From Polaribacter sp. SA4-12 (GTDB taxonomy: Bacteria > Bacteroidota > Bacteroidia > Flavobacteriales > Flavobacteriaceae), in assembly GCF_002163675.1 (NCBI RefSeq), contig NZ_CP019334.1, forward strand, positions 506,001 to 570,000: 64,000 nt of DNA. The letters are read 5' to 3'. The notes below the pieces were generated by a model. That model made no database searches. It was not told the DNA's origin and saw only the letters and a program-made list of their open reading frames with translations. The position numbers and the translations under genes are program-made. Within the stretch, counting starts at the first letter, position 1. The number at the start of each line of letters is the position of its first letter. Below are positions 7,882 through 15,873 of the stretch, in pieces.

Positions 7882-8997
7882 ATGAAAAGAATACTACTAA
7901 TATTAGTGTTGTTTAGTACAACTATTGCCTTATCTCAAGAGAAAACATTTGAGACAGAGGTTAGCAAAATATCTAAAAGAATAGAACATATTACAAAAAC
8001 TCAGAAAGATTCTTTAAAGGTAAAAGTTGTTGCTATTGATAAAAGATTCGAAAAAGGTGAAATTACAAAAACGACTGCAAATACTTTAAAAAAAGAAGTT
8101 GCTTCGTATCACGCAAGAAGAATTGAAAAATTAGTTGGTGAACAAGAACTTTTGTTGCAATTATTGGTTCAGGATAAAACGAATGGAAAAATTGCAAGTT
8201 CTGATGATACTATTGTAACTGAAGATGATAACAACACGTTTACTATTGGTAATAAAACGTTTCGTCTTAATATTAATAATAACAATCGAGACGACGAGAA
8301 TGATTCTAAAAATGATTCTGATTCTAATAGAAGAAAAAAGAATAAAAGAAGTAGAAGAACAACAAGTCAGTTTGTATTTGCAATGGGAGTAAATAATGTA
8401 CTAGATCATGGACAAATAGAGTCTTTAAATGATTCTGAATACAAACTTTGGCAATCTCATTTTTATGAAGTTGGTTGGACTTGGAAATCTCGTATGAACA
8501 AAAACCCTGGAATCTTTTATTTTAAATACGGTGTTTCTTTTCTGTGGAATAACTTACGATTAGACAACAATCAATATCACATAAAAAATGGTGATATTAC
8601 AGAAATTCAGACTTTTGGAGATCAATTAACAGAAAGTAGGTTGCGTCATGTACAAATGAATTTTCCAATCCATTTTGAGTGGGATTTATCAAGAAATAAT
8701 AAATATTCAGACAATAGAACATCTGACAGAACAAATAAATCATTTCGTTTAGGAGTTGGAGGTTTTGCTGGTTTTAAATTAGGAACAAGACAATATCTTG
8801 AATACAAGGATATAAATGGAGTTGATCAAAAAGTGGTTCAAAAAGACAACTATAATATGAATACTATAAATTATGGTTTAAGTGCTTATTTAGGATATAG
8901 ATCTACAAGTTTATATGTAAAATATGATTTGAATCCACTGTTCAAAAACACGAATACTAGAAACATTTCTATGGGAATTCGTTTAGATTTGAATTAG
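7882..8997 (+). CDS. Outer-membrane beta-barrel-like protein (371 aa), sigma-operon member
   Basis: A signal peptide (MKRILLILVLFSTTIALSQ) starts the protein. A coiled-coil-like charged region follows (about 25-110), then a strongly polar linker of Asn, Asp, Ser and Arg (about 128-160), then about 210 residues of alternating aromatic and polar strands ending in a aromatic/hydrophobic strand pattern (SMGIRLDLN), as in beta-barrel proteins that need BAM insertion. No family name can be assigned. As the third gene of the sigma/anti-sigma run it could be either the sensor or the main target of the ECF system. Confidence 0.75.
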   Translation: MKRILLILVLFSTTIALSQEKTFETEVSKISKRIEHITKTQKDSLKVKVVAIDKRFEKGEITKTTANTLKKEVASYHARRIEKLVGEQELLLQLLVQDKTNGKIASSDDTIVTEDDNNTFTIGNKTFRLNINNNNRDDENDSKNDSDSNRRKKNKRSRRTTSQFVFAMGVNNVLDHGQIESLNDSEYKLWQSHFYEVGWTWKSRMNKNPGIFYFKYGVSFLWNNLRLDNNQYHIKNGDITEIQTFGDQLTESRLRHVQMNFPIHFEWDLSRNNKYSDNRTSDRTNKSFRLGVGGFAGFKLGTRQYLEYKDINGVDQKVVQKDNYNMNTINYGLSAYLGYRSTSLYVKYDLNPLFKNTNTRNISMGIRLDLN

Positions 8998-9204
8998 AAT
9001 GTTAAATAATATATTATTGGAGTTAATTTTTTATGTTAATTATTAAACATCTGATAATAAAAACAAATAGAATTTTCTATAAAATCATTTTTAATTAGTA
9101 AAAAATAGCACATCAGTAAAAATAACAAATCTTTATTTTTTTGTTAAATTACAAACAAAAACAGTGTAAATTTACTTGCTTAAAACATCTAAATTTAAGC
9201 GAAA

Positions 9205-10305
9205 ATGAAAGTAGGTATTCCTAAAGAAATTAAGAATAACGAGAGTAGAGTTGGAATGACACCTGCAGGTGTATTTGAATTGACTAAAAAAAATCATACT
9301 GTTTTTGTTCAATCTACAGCAGGAGAAGGAAGTGGTTTTTTTGATACCGATTACGAAAAAGTAGGAGCAACTATTCTACCTAGAATAGAAGATGTTTACA
9401 GCCAGAGTGATATGATTGTAAAAGTAAAAGAACCAATTGCATCAGAATATCCATTGATTAAAGAAAATCAAATTGTTTTTACATATTTTCATTTTGCATC
9501 AAGTGAACCGCTTACAAAAGCAATGATAGAAAGTAAATCTATTTGTATTGCTTACGAAACGGTTGAAGATAAAGATGGAGAATTACCTTTATTAACTCCG
9601 ATGTCTGAAGTTGCAGGAAGAATGTCTATTCAACAAGGAGCAAAATATCTAGAAAAACCAATTAAAGGACGTGGTATTTTATTAGGAGGAGTTCCAGGAG
9701 TTGCTCCAGGAAAAGTCTTAGTTTTAGGAGCAGGAGTTGTTGGTGTACAAGCAGCTAAAATGGCAGCAGGTTTAGGAGCACATGTAACCATATTAGATAT
9801 TAACATGAAACGTTTACGTTATGTAAATGATGTTTTACCAAACCACGTTACAACAGCTTTTTCTAATGAATATAGTATTAGACAACTTATAAAAACACAC
9901 GATTTAATTATTGGTGGAGTTTTAGTAAAAGGAGGAAAGGCGCCAAAGTTAATTACAAGAGATATGTTAAAAGAAATGCGACCAGGAACCGTTATTGTTG
10001 ATGTTGCAGTAGATCAAGGTGGTTGTTTTGAAACCACAAAAGCAACTACACATGAAGATCCTACCTATATTATAGATGATGTGGTTCACTATTGTGTAGC
10101 AAATATGCCAGGTGCAGTGCCTTATACATCTACAATTGCTTTAACAAATGTAACATTGCCTTACATTGTAAATTTAGCGAACAAAGGTTGGGAAGAAGCT
10201 TGTTCTTCTGATGAATCTCTTGCTAAAGGATTAAATATTGTAAAAGGAAAAATTGTTTATAAAGAAATTAGCGAAATATTTCATTTAGAAGCGTTTCAAT
10301 CTTAA
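9205..10305 (+). CDS. ald: Alanine dehydrogenase
   Basis: 366 residues. NAD-dependent reversible conversion of L-alanine to pyruvate and ammonia. The catalytic residues of the family fall at the expected positions: Lys75 (KVKEPI) and His96 (TYFHFAS). The Rossmann motif VLGAGVVG is near 173, and the GGVPGVAPGKV segment before it is typical. Its stop codon overlaps the convergent hydroxylase gene by 4 nt, so no separate terminator fits between them. Compare the paralogue at 16291-17487, which lacks the catalytic histidine. Confidence 0.95.
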   Translation: MKVGIPKEIKNNESRVGMTPAGVFELTKKNHTVFVQSTAGEGSGFFDTDYEKVGATILPRIEDVYSQSDMIVKVKEPIASEYPLIKENQIVFTYFHFASSEPLTKAMIESKSICIAYETVEDKDGELPLLTPMSEVAGRMSIQQGAKYLEKPIKGRGILLGGVPGVAPGKVLVLGAGVVGVQAAKMAAGLGAHVTILDINMKRLRYVNDVLPNHVTTAFSNEYSIRQLIKTHDLIIGGVLVKGGKAPKLITRDMLKEMRPGTVIVDVAVDQGGCFETTKATTHEDPTYIIDDVVHYCVANMPGAVPYTSTIALTNVTLPYIVNLANKGWEEACSSDESLAKGLNIVKGKIVYKEISEIFHLEAFQS

Positions 10306-11186
10306 TTTTTTTGTTCCCATTCTTTTCTTAAATCTTTTGATAAAACTCCAGTGTTGTCATGTTTCCAACCTGGAGGTTTTATCAAGTATTTAAACTTATT
10401 TAATATCGATGTTTTAGAAGATATGAAATCGGTAAGCAAATAATACCATTCAGTAAATGCAACTTTTACAGGATTGTGAGTTTCTAAATTTGTAACCAAA
10501 CCATATCTCGGTTTCTCAACTTCAGGCTCAAAAGTTCCAAAGAGTCTATCCCAAATAATAAAAATACCTGCATGATTTCTATCTAAATATTGAGGATTTG
10601 TAGCATGATGAACTCTATGATGACTTGGTGTATTAAAAATAGCTTCAAACCAATTAGGCATTTTTTTAATCAATTCAGTATGAATCCAATATTGATATAA
10701 CAAACTAATAGACATTTGAGTTAAAACCATAATAGGGTGGAAGCCAATTAGAATTAATGGAATCCAAAAAATAAAGGTGTAGAAACCACCAGTCCAAGTT
10801 TGTCTTAAGGCAGTACTTAAATTGTATTTTTTAGAAGAATGATGTACAACATGACTTGCCCAAAATAATCTACTTTCATGCGCAATTCTATGATTCCAAT
10901 AATAAACAAAGTCTTCTGCAAATAATAAAATGGCCCAAGAATACCAAGCAAAAGAGATTGTAAAAACTCGATACTCATAAACAAATATAAAAACAGCTAA
11001 AACAATTCCTTTTGTAATAATGCCAATGGCAACATTACCTAAACCCATTGTAATAGAGGTACCAGCATCTTTAAACTCATAATCTTCTAATTTTACTTTT
11101 ACAGTAAGAATTACTTCTATAATAACTGTAATTAAAAAAAAAGGAATGGCATAATAGATTAAATTCGGAATTTCAGGTATTTGCAT
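10302..11186 (-). CDS. Sterol desaturase / fatty-acid hydroxylase family membrane di-iron protein
   Basis: 294 residues with four or five hydrophobic segments and the three histidine clusters of this family: HRIAHE (about 118-123), HVVHHSS (about 131-137) and HRVHHATNP (about 206-214). These bind a di-iron centre for O2-dependent hydroxylation or desaturation of a lipid. The bacterial substrate is unknown; candidates are carotenoids, hopanoids or fatty acids. The gene ends inside the ald stop codon (4-nt convergent overlap). Confidence 0.9.
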   Translation of the reverse strand: MQIPEIPNLIYYAIPFFLITVIIEVILTVKVKLEDYEFKDAGTSITMGLGNVAIGIITKGIVLAVFIFVYEYRVFTISFAWYSWAILLFAEDFVYYWNHRIAHESRLFWASHVVHHSSKKYNLSTALRQTWTGGFYTFIFWIPLILIGFHPIMVLTQMSISLLYQYWIHTELIKKMPNWFEAIFNTPSHHRVHHATNPQYLDRNHAGIFIIWDRLFGTFEPEVEKPRYGLVTNLETHNPVKVAFTEWYYLLTDFISSKTSILNKFKYLIKPPGWKHDNTGVLSKDLRKEWEQKN

Positions 11187-11270
11187 ATCAGTATTTTAAA
11201 GAGTTAAAGTACATATAAAATTCTTTAATTTTTAATCTAAAGAAAAGTCTATTAAATATAAAAAAGTTCG

Positions 11271-11278
11271 TACATTTG
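11271..11278 (+). promoter_or_regulatory. -7 box TACATTTG of the rpsF-rpsR-rplI operon
   Basis: Perfect TAnnTTTG box 33 nt before the rpsF ATG. Confidence 0.7.
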
Positions 11279-11311
11279 CAGCCATTAAAAATAAACAATA
11301 AAATTTAATTT

Positions 11312-11653
11312 ATGAATCATTACGAAACTGTTTTCATTTTGAATCCCGTTTTATCTGATACTCAGATAAAGGAGACAGTACAAAAATTCGAAGATTATTT
11401 GGTTTCCAAAGGAGCTGAAATGATCTCAAAAGAAGATTGGGGCTTAAAGAAATTAGCTTATCCAATTCAAAAGAAAAAAAGTGGTTTTTATCACTTATTA
11501 GAGTTTAAAGTTGCCGGAGAAGAAATCTCTGCATACGAGTTAGAATTTAGGAGAGATGATAGCGTTATGCGTTACCTTACTGTTAAATTAGACAAACATG
11601 CAGCTGCTTGGGCAAAAATTAGAACTGAACGTGTTAAATCTACAAAAAAATAA
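11312..11653 (+). CDS. rpsF: 30S ribosomal protein S6
   Basis: 113 residues, normal for Bacteroidetes bS6 (MNHYETVFILNPVLSD start; LKKLAYPIQKKKSGFYHLLEF; RDDSVMRYLTVKLDKHA). It binds 16S rRNA with S18 in the small-subunit platform. First gene of the standard rpsF-rpsR-rplI operon; rpsR starts 3 nt after its stop. Many bacteria autoregulate this operon through an S6:S18-binding leader, but the leader here is too short to show that structure clearly. Confidence 0.98.
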   Translation: MNHYETVFILNPVLSDTQIKETVQKFEDYLVSKGAEMISKEDWGLKKLAYPIQKKKSGFYHLLEFKVAGEEISAYELEFRRDDSVMRYLTVKLDKHAAAWAKIRTERVKSTKK

Positions 11654-11656
11654 TAA

Positions 11657-11953
11657 ATGGCATCAATAGAACAACAATCAAAAGGTGGTAAATCTGCTGA
11701 CGTTAGATATTTAACGCCGTTAGATATAGACACTAAAAAAGAAGCAAAATACTGTAGATTTAAAAAGAAAGATATCAAGTATATCGACTTTAAAGATGCA
11801 GACTTCTTAATGTATTTAGTAAACGAACAAGGTAAAATTTTACCAAGACGTTTAACAGGAACATCATTAAAATATCAACGTAAAGTTGCGCAAGCAATTA
11901 AAAGGTCTCGTCACTTGGCGTTAATGCCATACGTTGGAGATTTGTTAAAATAA
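11657..11953 (+). CDS. rpsR: 30S ribosomal protein S18
   Basis: 98 residues. bS18 core motifs are visible: [16 protein letters not shown] and [29 protein letters not shown] (quoted in part). It pairs with S6 on 16S rRNA. It lies 3 nt after rpsF and 14 nt before rplI. The N-terminal extension of about 30 residues is usual in this phylum. Confidence 0.98.
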   Translation: MASIEQQSKGGKSADVRYLTPLDIDTKKEAKYCRFKKKDIKYIDFKDADFLMYLVNEQGKILPRRLTGTSLKYQRKVAQAIKRSRHLALMPYVGDLLK

Positions 11954-11967
11954 TATATACGTAGGAA

Positions 11968-12417
11968 ATGGAATTAATATTAAGACAAGACGTAGAAAAT
12001 TTAGGATTTAAAGATGATGTTGTATCTGTGAAAAACGGTTACGGTAGAAACTATTTAATACCTACAAAAAAAGCAGTTTTAGCTACATCATCTGCAAAGA
12101 AAGTTTTAGCAGAGAATGTAAAACAACGTGCTTATAAAGAAGCTAAATTAATTGAAGACGCTAATGTTATAGCTGAAGCAATTAAAGGATATGAAATTAA
12201 GATTGCATCTAAAGTTGGTTCAGGAGACAAATTATTTGGTTCTGTAAACAACATCGATTTAGCTGCAGCACTTGCAAAAGCAGGAACAGACTTAGATAAG
12301 AAATTTATCAAGGTTGTTGGTGGTTCTGTAAAAAGATTAGGTAAATACGATGCATCTGTAAGATTACACAGAGCAGTAGTTGCTGATATTACTTTTGAAG
12401 TTGTTTCTGATAAGTAA
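11968..12417 (+). CDS. rplI: 50S ribosomal protein L9
   Basis: 149 residues. The N-terminal RNA-binding domain has DVENLGFKDDVVSVKNGYG and RNYLIPTKKAVLAT; a central helix and a C-terminal domain (KLFGSVNNIDLAAAL) follow. L9 binds 23S rRNA at the base of the L1 stalk and helps reading-frame maintenance. Last gene of the operon, closed by a strong hairpin terminator 19 nt after the stop. Confidence 0.98.
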   Translation: MELILRQDVENLGFKDDVVSVKNGYGRNYLIPTKKAVLATSSAKKVLAENVKQRAYKEAKLIEDANVIAEAIKGYEIKIASKVGSGDKLFGSVNNIDLAAALAKAGTDLDKKFIKVVGGSVKRLGKYDASVRLHRAVVADITFEVVSDK

Positions 12418-12436
12418 TTATCTTTAAATAATTTAT

Positions 12437-12467
12437 AAAAAGCTCGTTAGAAATAACGAGCTTTTTT
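12437..12467 (+). terminator. Rho-independent terminator of the ribosomal-protein operon
   Basis: Stem AAAAAGCTCGTTA / TAACGAGCTTTTT with a GAAA tetraloop, then a T tract. Confidence 0.93.
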
Positions 12468-12492
12468 ATTTTTACATTAGAATTAATAAAAC

Positions 12493-12960
12493 ATGAAGTA
12501 CAGACAACTTACCAAAGAACAATTTGAAAGTTTACATGAAGATTTTGCACGTTTTTTAGCTACACAAAGTATTGACGCTAAAGAATGGAAGCAAATTAAA
12601 GAAGAAACACCTAAAGTTGCAGAAGATGAAATGAATGTTTTTTCTGATGTTGTTTGGGATGATGTTTTAACAAAAACCAATTATGTTGAGCATTTTTCTA
12701 AGACTTCTGTAAATCTGTTTAAGTGCGATAAAGAAGAAATTCATAGAATTGCAATTAAAATAACTTGGGATATTAATTTACTAGAACAAAAAGGTTTTGA
12801 GTGGTTAATGCAAAACCCTATGGACAACTCTGTTGAAATTTTTAAAGGTACAAAACCTTATAATTCAGAAAGAAATCCTGAAATTTTTGATTTGATAGAA
12901 AAAGGAAGCTCAATTTCTAAAGGAGAAATCTTTGAGTATTTTAATCAATTGGTTTCTTAG
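12493..12960 (+). CDS. DUF6495-type conserved hypothetical protein
   Basis: 155 residues, soluble, acidic, no signal peptide. It begins MKYRQLTKEQFESLHEDFARF and contains SIDAKEWKQIKE and VWDDVLTKTNYVEHFSKTS; I recognise this as a family conserved across flavobacteria (DUF6495 from memory), with no known function. It starts 26 nt after the ribosomal-operon terminator. Its TAG stop ends exactly where the IS110 insertion begins, so the protein is intact but its original downstream sequence has been moved 1.25 kb away. Confidence 0.8.
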   Translation: MKYRQLTKEQFESLHEDFARFLATQSIDAKEWKQIKEETPKVAEDEMNVFSDVVWDDVLTKTNYVEHFSKTSVNLFKCDKEEIHRIAIKITWDINLLEQKGFEWLMQNPMDNSVEIFKGTKPYNSERNPEIFDLIEKGSSISKGEIFEYFNQLVS

Positions 12961-13031
12961 TCATCCTATGTTTGTAAAAATAAGGATCTGTTTTTAAAAA
13001 GCTTAAATTAGATTTAATATTTAACAAGAAA

Positions 13032-13176
13032 AGTAAGGGTAAAGGAAAAGATTATAGTCCGTCATTTGTCATTAAAGACCGTTCGCAATGCTAATCACTT
13101 TACCCCTTACTACATAAACTTGAACAGATCATTAGACCATCAAGTCTGTATTTAGGATTGATAAGTAAATGTAGTA
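13032..13176 (+). ncRNA. Candidate IS110 bridge RNA (target-binding and donor-binding loops)
   Basis: Two consecutive stem / internal loop / hairpin modules. Module 1: stem AGTAAGGGTAAAG (13032-13044) with CTTTACCCCTTACT (13098-13111), inner stem GATTA (13050-13054) with TAATC (13092-13096), apical hairpin GTC-ATTAAA-GAC (13068-13079). Its loop sides hold GTCATTT (13061-13067) and GTTCGCAATG (13081-13090). Module 2: stem TACTACATAAACTT (13108-13121) with AAGTAAATGTAGTA (13163-13176), apical hairpin AGAC-CATCAA-GTCT (13134-13147). Its sides hold ACAGATCATT (13124-13133), identical to the right end of the element, and TAGGAT (13153-13158), complementary to ATCCTA at the left end. The stems share a few bases at 13108-13111. 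The true RNA ends are unknown. Confidence 0.75.
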
Positions 13177-13199
13177 ATTTTTCTATAAAAACATTTGAT

Positions 13200-14171
13200 A
13201 TGAGTAAAATTATAGGAATTGATATTAGTAAGCAAACCTTTGATGTTTCTTATTTAGAAAAAGATAAATGGATGCACAAAATTTTTAAGAATCAAAATAC
13301 AGGTTTTGAGCAATTTATTAAATTGATTAGTGCATCAGACTGGATTGTAATGGAGGCTAGTGGTCCTTATTATGTTCAGTTAGCAACTTTTTTACATGCA
13401 TCTAGTTTTAATGTATGTGTATTAAATCCTTTGATAATTAGAAGATATAGTCAAACAAGATTATATAGAGCAAAAACAGATAAAAAAGACGCAAAGACAA
13501 TTGCCGAATATGGTGCTCAATATGAGTTAAAAAGATGGTGTCCAGAGAGTAAACCTAGTATAGAAATTAAACAACTTTACACAGCTTTAGAATTACTAAA
13601 AAAACAAAAACATCAAACAAAAAGACAATTAGAATCCTTTGAAGCAACAGGTTTGTTGAGTTCGGATCTTAGAAAAGAATTAAAACAAGTACTAATATTA
13701 TTAATAAGACGTATTGATAAGTTTGAAAAAAAGATAGAGCAAATAGGAAGATTAGCTTATAAAGACACGGTTGAAAGAATAAAAACGATACCAGGAATCG
13801 GGCTAAAAACGGCTATTATGATGAGTGTTATTACAGATAATTTCACAAAATTTGATAACTATAAACAACTGACAGCTTTTGTAGGATTTAGCCCAAGGCT
13901 ATATCAATCAGGAACAAGTGTAAAAGGTAAAGGACATATTTGTAAAATGGGCAAACCTCAAATTAGAAAACTTTTGTATTTATGTAGTTGGTCTGCAAAA
14001 AGAGTAAATAAAAATTGTATCGAAATGTATGAACGACTTAAAGAAAAAGGAAAACCCGAGAGAGTAATTAAAATTGCAATAGCTAATAAATTAATAAAGC
14101 AAATTTTTTCTATTGCGACTAACAAACAAATTTACAATGAAAATCATCAAAACTTATATTTTCTGAAATAA
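13200..14171 (+). CDS. IS110-family transposase (bridge-RNA-type recombinase)
   Basis: 323 residues from the ATG at 13200; the frame is open 14 codons further upstream but MSKIIGIDISK is the normal family start. The N-terminal RuvC-like DEDD domain shows Asp8 (GIDISK), Glu52 (VMEASGPY), Asp94 and Asp97 (KTDKKDA). A coiled coil (about 125-185) links to the C-terminal domain, with a helix-hairpin-helix-like IPGIGLKTA and the conserved SGTSVKGKGH segment, which should hold the catalytic serine. All key residues are present, so the enzyme looks functional. A CATTTG box lies just before the start. Confidence 0.95.
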   Translation: MSKIIGIDISKQTFDVSYLEKDKWMHKIFKNQNTGFEQFIKLISASDWIVMEASGPYYVQLATFLHASSFNVCVLNPLIIRRYSQTRLYRAKTDKKDAKTIAEYGAQYELKRWCPESKPSIEIKQLYTALELLKKQKHQTKRQLESFEATGLLSSDLRKELKQVLILLIRRIDKFEKKIEQIGRLAYKDTVERIKTIPGIGLKTAIMMSVITDNFTKFDNYKQLTAFVGFSPRLYQSGTSVKGKGHICKMGKPQIRKLLYLCSWSAKRVNKNCIEMYERLKEKGKPERVIKIAIANKLIKQIFSIATNKQIYNENHQNLYFLK

Positions 14172-14210
14172 AAGAAATTTTAACAATAAATAATAGTTTT
14201 TTAACACAGA

Positions 14211-14250
14211 TCATTTCGAATGCAACGCAGTGAAGTTGAGAAATCTTTAT
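14211..14250 (+). repeat. Palindromic-repeat remnant split by the IS110 element
   Basis: TCATTTCGAATGCAACGCAG followed by TGAAGTTGAGAAATCTTTAT matches the 5' arm of the GTCATTTCGA... flavobacterial repeat. Its first bases (GTC) lie at the other side of the IS at 12960-12962. No clear 3' arm is visible. Confidence 0.65.
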
Positions 14251-14284
14251 TTTGGATATTTTAAGATACAGTCGAAAAGATAAT

Positions 14285-14965
14285 TTAACTCAATAATTCC
14301 AATAATTTATCAGTACCAGAACTTGCAACCTCTTTTATAATCGTTAGATTATTAAAATTGCTTTCAGAAACATAAGGTATAGGATCTATAAAATAAATTG
14401 GTGTATTGGTTTTTACAAAATCAATTAAACTTGCTGCAGGATACACTTGCATAGAAGTACCAATAATGACCAATATATCTGCTTTTTGCGTAATTTCAAT
14501 TGCTTTATCTAACATTGGCACCATTTCTCCAAACCAAACAATATGTGGTCTTAATTGACTCTTTTTTGCGCATAAATCACCTAAGAATAAATCTTTCTTC
14601 CAATTTAATACATTCTGCTCGTTTGCAGAACTTCTAACTTTTAAAAGTTCCCCATGCAAATGCGTAACATTTTTACTTCCAGAACGCTCATGTAAATCAT
14701 CAACATTCTGTGTAACAATTTCTACATTAAAATGTTTTTCTAATTCCACTAAATTATAATGTGCTTTATTTGGCAAAACTTCTAACAATTGTTTTCTACG
14801 CTGATTGTAGAAATCTAACACCAATTCAGGATTTGCAGCAAAACCTTCTGGAGAAGCAACGGACATCACATCATGTCCTTCCCATAAACCATCAGCATCT
14901 CTAAACGTTTGTATTCCGCTTTCAGCGGAAATTCCTGCACCAGTTAAAACAACTATTTTTTTCAT
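14285..14965 (-). CDS. cobB: NAD-dependent protein deacylase, sirtuin (CobB/SIRT5-like)
   Basis: 226 residues. NAD-binding GAGISAESGIQTFR (about 9-22), TQNVDDLHERSG (about 85-96) and the catalytic histidine in HLHGE (His104) are intact. Tyr53 and Arg56 (FYNQRR) match the Tyr/Arg pair that gives class III sirtuins desuccinylase/demalonylase activity. The usual four zinc-binding cysteines are missing: only one Cys remains in the module between HLHGE and LRPHIVWFGE. It therefore probably folds without zinc, as I recall for other Bacteroidetes homologues. Confidence 0.92.
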   Translation of the reverse strand: MKKIVVLTGAGISAESGIQTFRDADGLWEGHDVMSVASPEGFAANPELVLDFYNQRRKQLLEVLPNKAHYNLVELEKHFNVEIVTQNVDDLHERSGSKNVTHLHGELLKVRSSANEQNVLNWKKDLFLGDLCAKKSQLRPHIVWFGEMVPMLDKAIEITQKADILVIIGTSMQVYPAASLIDFVKTNTPIYFIDPIPYVSESNFNNLTIIKEVASSGTDKLLELLS

Positions 14966-15037
14966 TAGATAATAGGATTGAGTATTTTTACATAAATCTT
15001 CAATGAAGATAAAAATAATAATTTTAAGTTTGCAATT

Positions 15038-15712
15038 ATGATTGATGAAAAACTATTAAATTACTTTGAAGGCTTTTTAACCGACAATAGAAAAAGTCTT
15101 TTTAAAAAAGTTTTAGAAAATAGAACTAGACATTTTGCAGTGGTTTTAGAAGATATTTTTCAACCTCATAATGCAAGTGCAGTTGTAAGAACTGCAGACA
15201 TTTTTGGAGTTCAAGATGTGTATGCTATTGAAAATAAATATACTAATAAGGTTTCTAGACATGTTGCAAAAGGTTCTCAAAAATGGATAACCTCTAAGCG
15301 CTATAAATCTGATGGAGATAATACCAAAATTTGTTTAGATAATTTACGTGAAAAAGGATATCAAATTATTGCAACAACACCTCATAACGATTCTTGTTTA
15401 TTGCAAGATTTTGATGTTACTAAAAAATCAGCATTTGTATTTGGAGTAGAAGCAGAAGGCGTTTCAGACTTTGTTAAAGAACAGGCAGACGGTTTTTTAA
15501 AAATACCAATGGTAGGTTTTACAGAGAGTTTAAATATTTCTGTAGCAGCAGCAATTGTTTTACAAGATGTAACCACTAAATTGAGAAACTCTGATGTTGA
15601 TTGGCAATTATCACAAGAAGAAAAAGAAGACTTATATTATGATTGGGTTAAAAAGACCATTAAAAATGTAGATAAAATAGAAGAGCATTATCATCAAAAT
15701 TTAGAGAAATAA
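15038..15712 (+). CDS. trmH: TrmH-family RNA ribose methyltransferase (SpoU)
   Basis: 224 residues. SPOUT-class motifs: motif 1 DIFQPHNASAVVRTADIFG (about 38-56), motif 2 FVFGVEAEGVSDF (about 134-146) and motif 3 IPMVGFTESLNISVAAAI (about 156-173). SAM-dependent 2'-O-methylation, most likely of Gm18 in tRNA; the N-terminal helix and C-terminal helical tail (QEEKEDLYYDWVKKTI) resemble TrmH more than the 23S enzyme RlmB. Divergent from the sirtuin gene, with a 72-nt gap. Confidence 0.9.
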   Translation: MIDEKLLNYFEGFLTDNRKSLFKKVLENRTRHFAVVLEDIFQPHNASAVVRTADIFGVQDVYAIENKYTNKVSRHVAKGSQKWITSKRYKSDGDNTKICLDNLREKGYQIIATTPHNDSCLLQDFDVTKKSAFVFGVEAEGVSDFVKEQADGFLKIPMVGFTESLNISVAAAIVLQDVTTKLRNSDVDWQLSQEEKEDLYYDWVKKTIKNVDKIEEHYHQNLEK

Positions 15713-15830
15713 CTTTTAAAGTTGATGAGTATTAGTGAGATTCAAAACTACTCTAAAAAAATATTTTTATGATTTTAAATAAGTAGTAGACAAATAGGTG
15801 CCAACTTTTTTTTGATAAGCTTATTATGTA

Positions 15831-15848
15831 TTCCTGCCTGCGCAGGAA
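15831..15848 (+). repeat. Short palindrome TTCCTGC-CTGC-GCAGGAA
   Basis: Perfect 7-bp arms with a 4-nt loop, followed by TGACAAAC. It matches the widespread TTCCTGCGCAGGAATGACA-type intergenic repeat of flavobacteria and sits in the 160-bp gap between two convergent genes. Confidence 0.7.
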
Positions 15849-15873
15849 TGACAAACTTTCTAAAAAGATAAAT

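Larger units (their letters stand above)
12965..14214 (+). mobile_element. IS110-family insertion sequence (about 1250 bp)
   Basis: The ends are inferred from the flanks and from the non-coding RNA. The 4-bp TCAT occurs at 12961-12964 and again at 14211-14214, and removing the element restores TTAGTCATTTCGAATGCAAC, a flavobacterial palindromic repeat start. As in other IS110 elements there are no terminal inverted repeats. A long non-coding left end (about 235 bp) precedes the single transposase gene and the right end is only about 43 bp, the layout of the IS110 group as opposed to IS1111. The dinucleotide AT within TCAT is the likely core. Confidence 0.8.

Noticed and set aside
13158..13199. 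Upstream extension of the IS110 transposase by 14 codons
   Set aside because: The sequence MISKCSNFSIKTFD overlaps the stem of the candidate bridge RNA, and IS110 proteins normally begin just before GIDISK.
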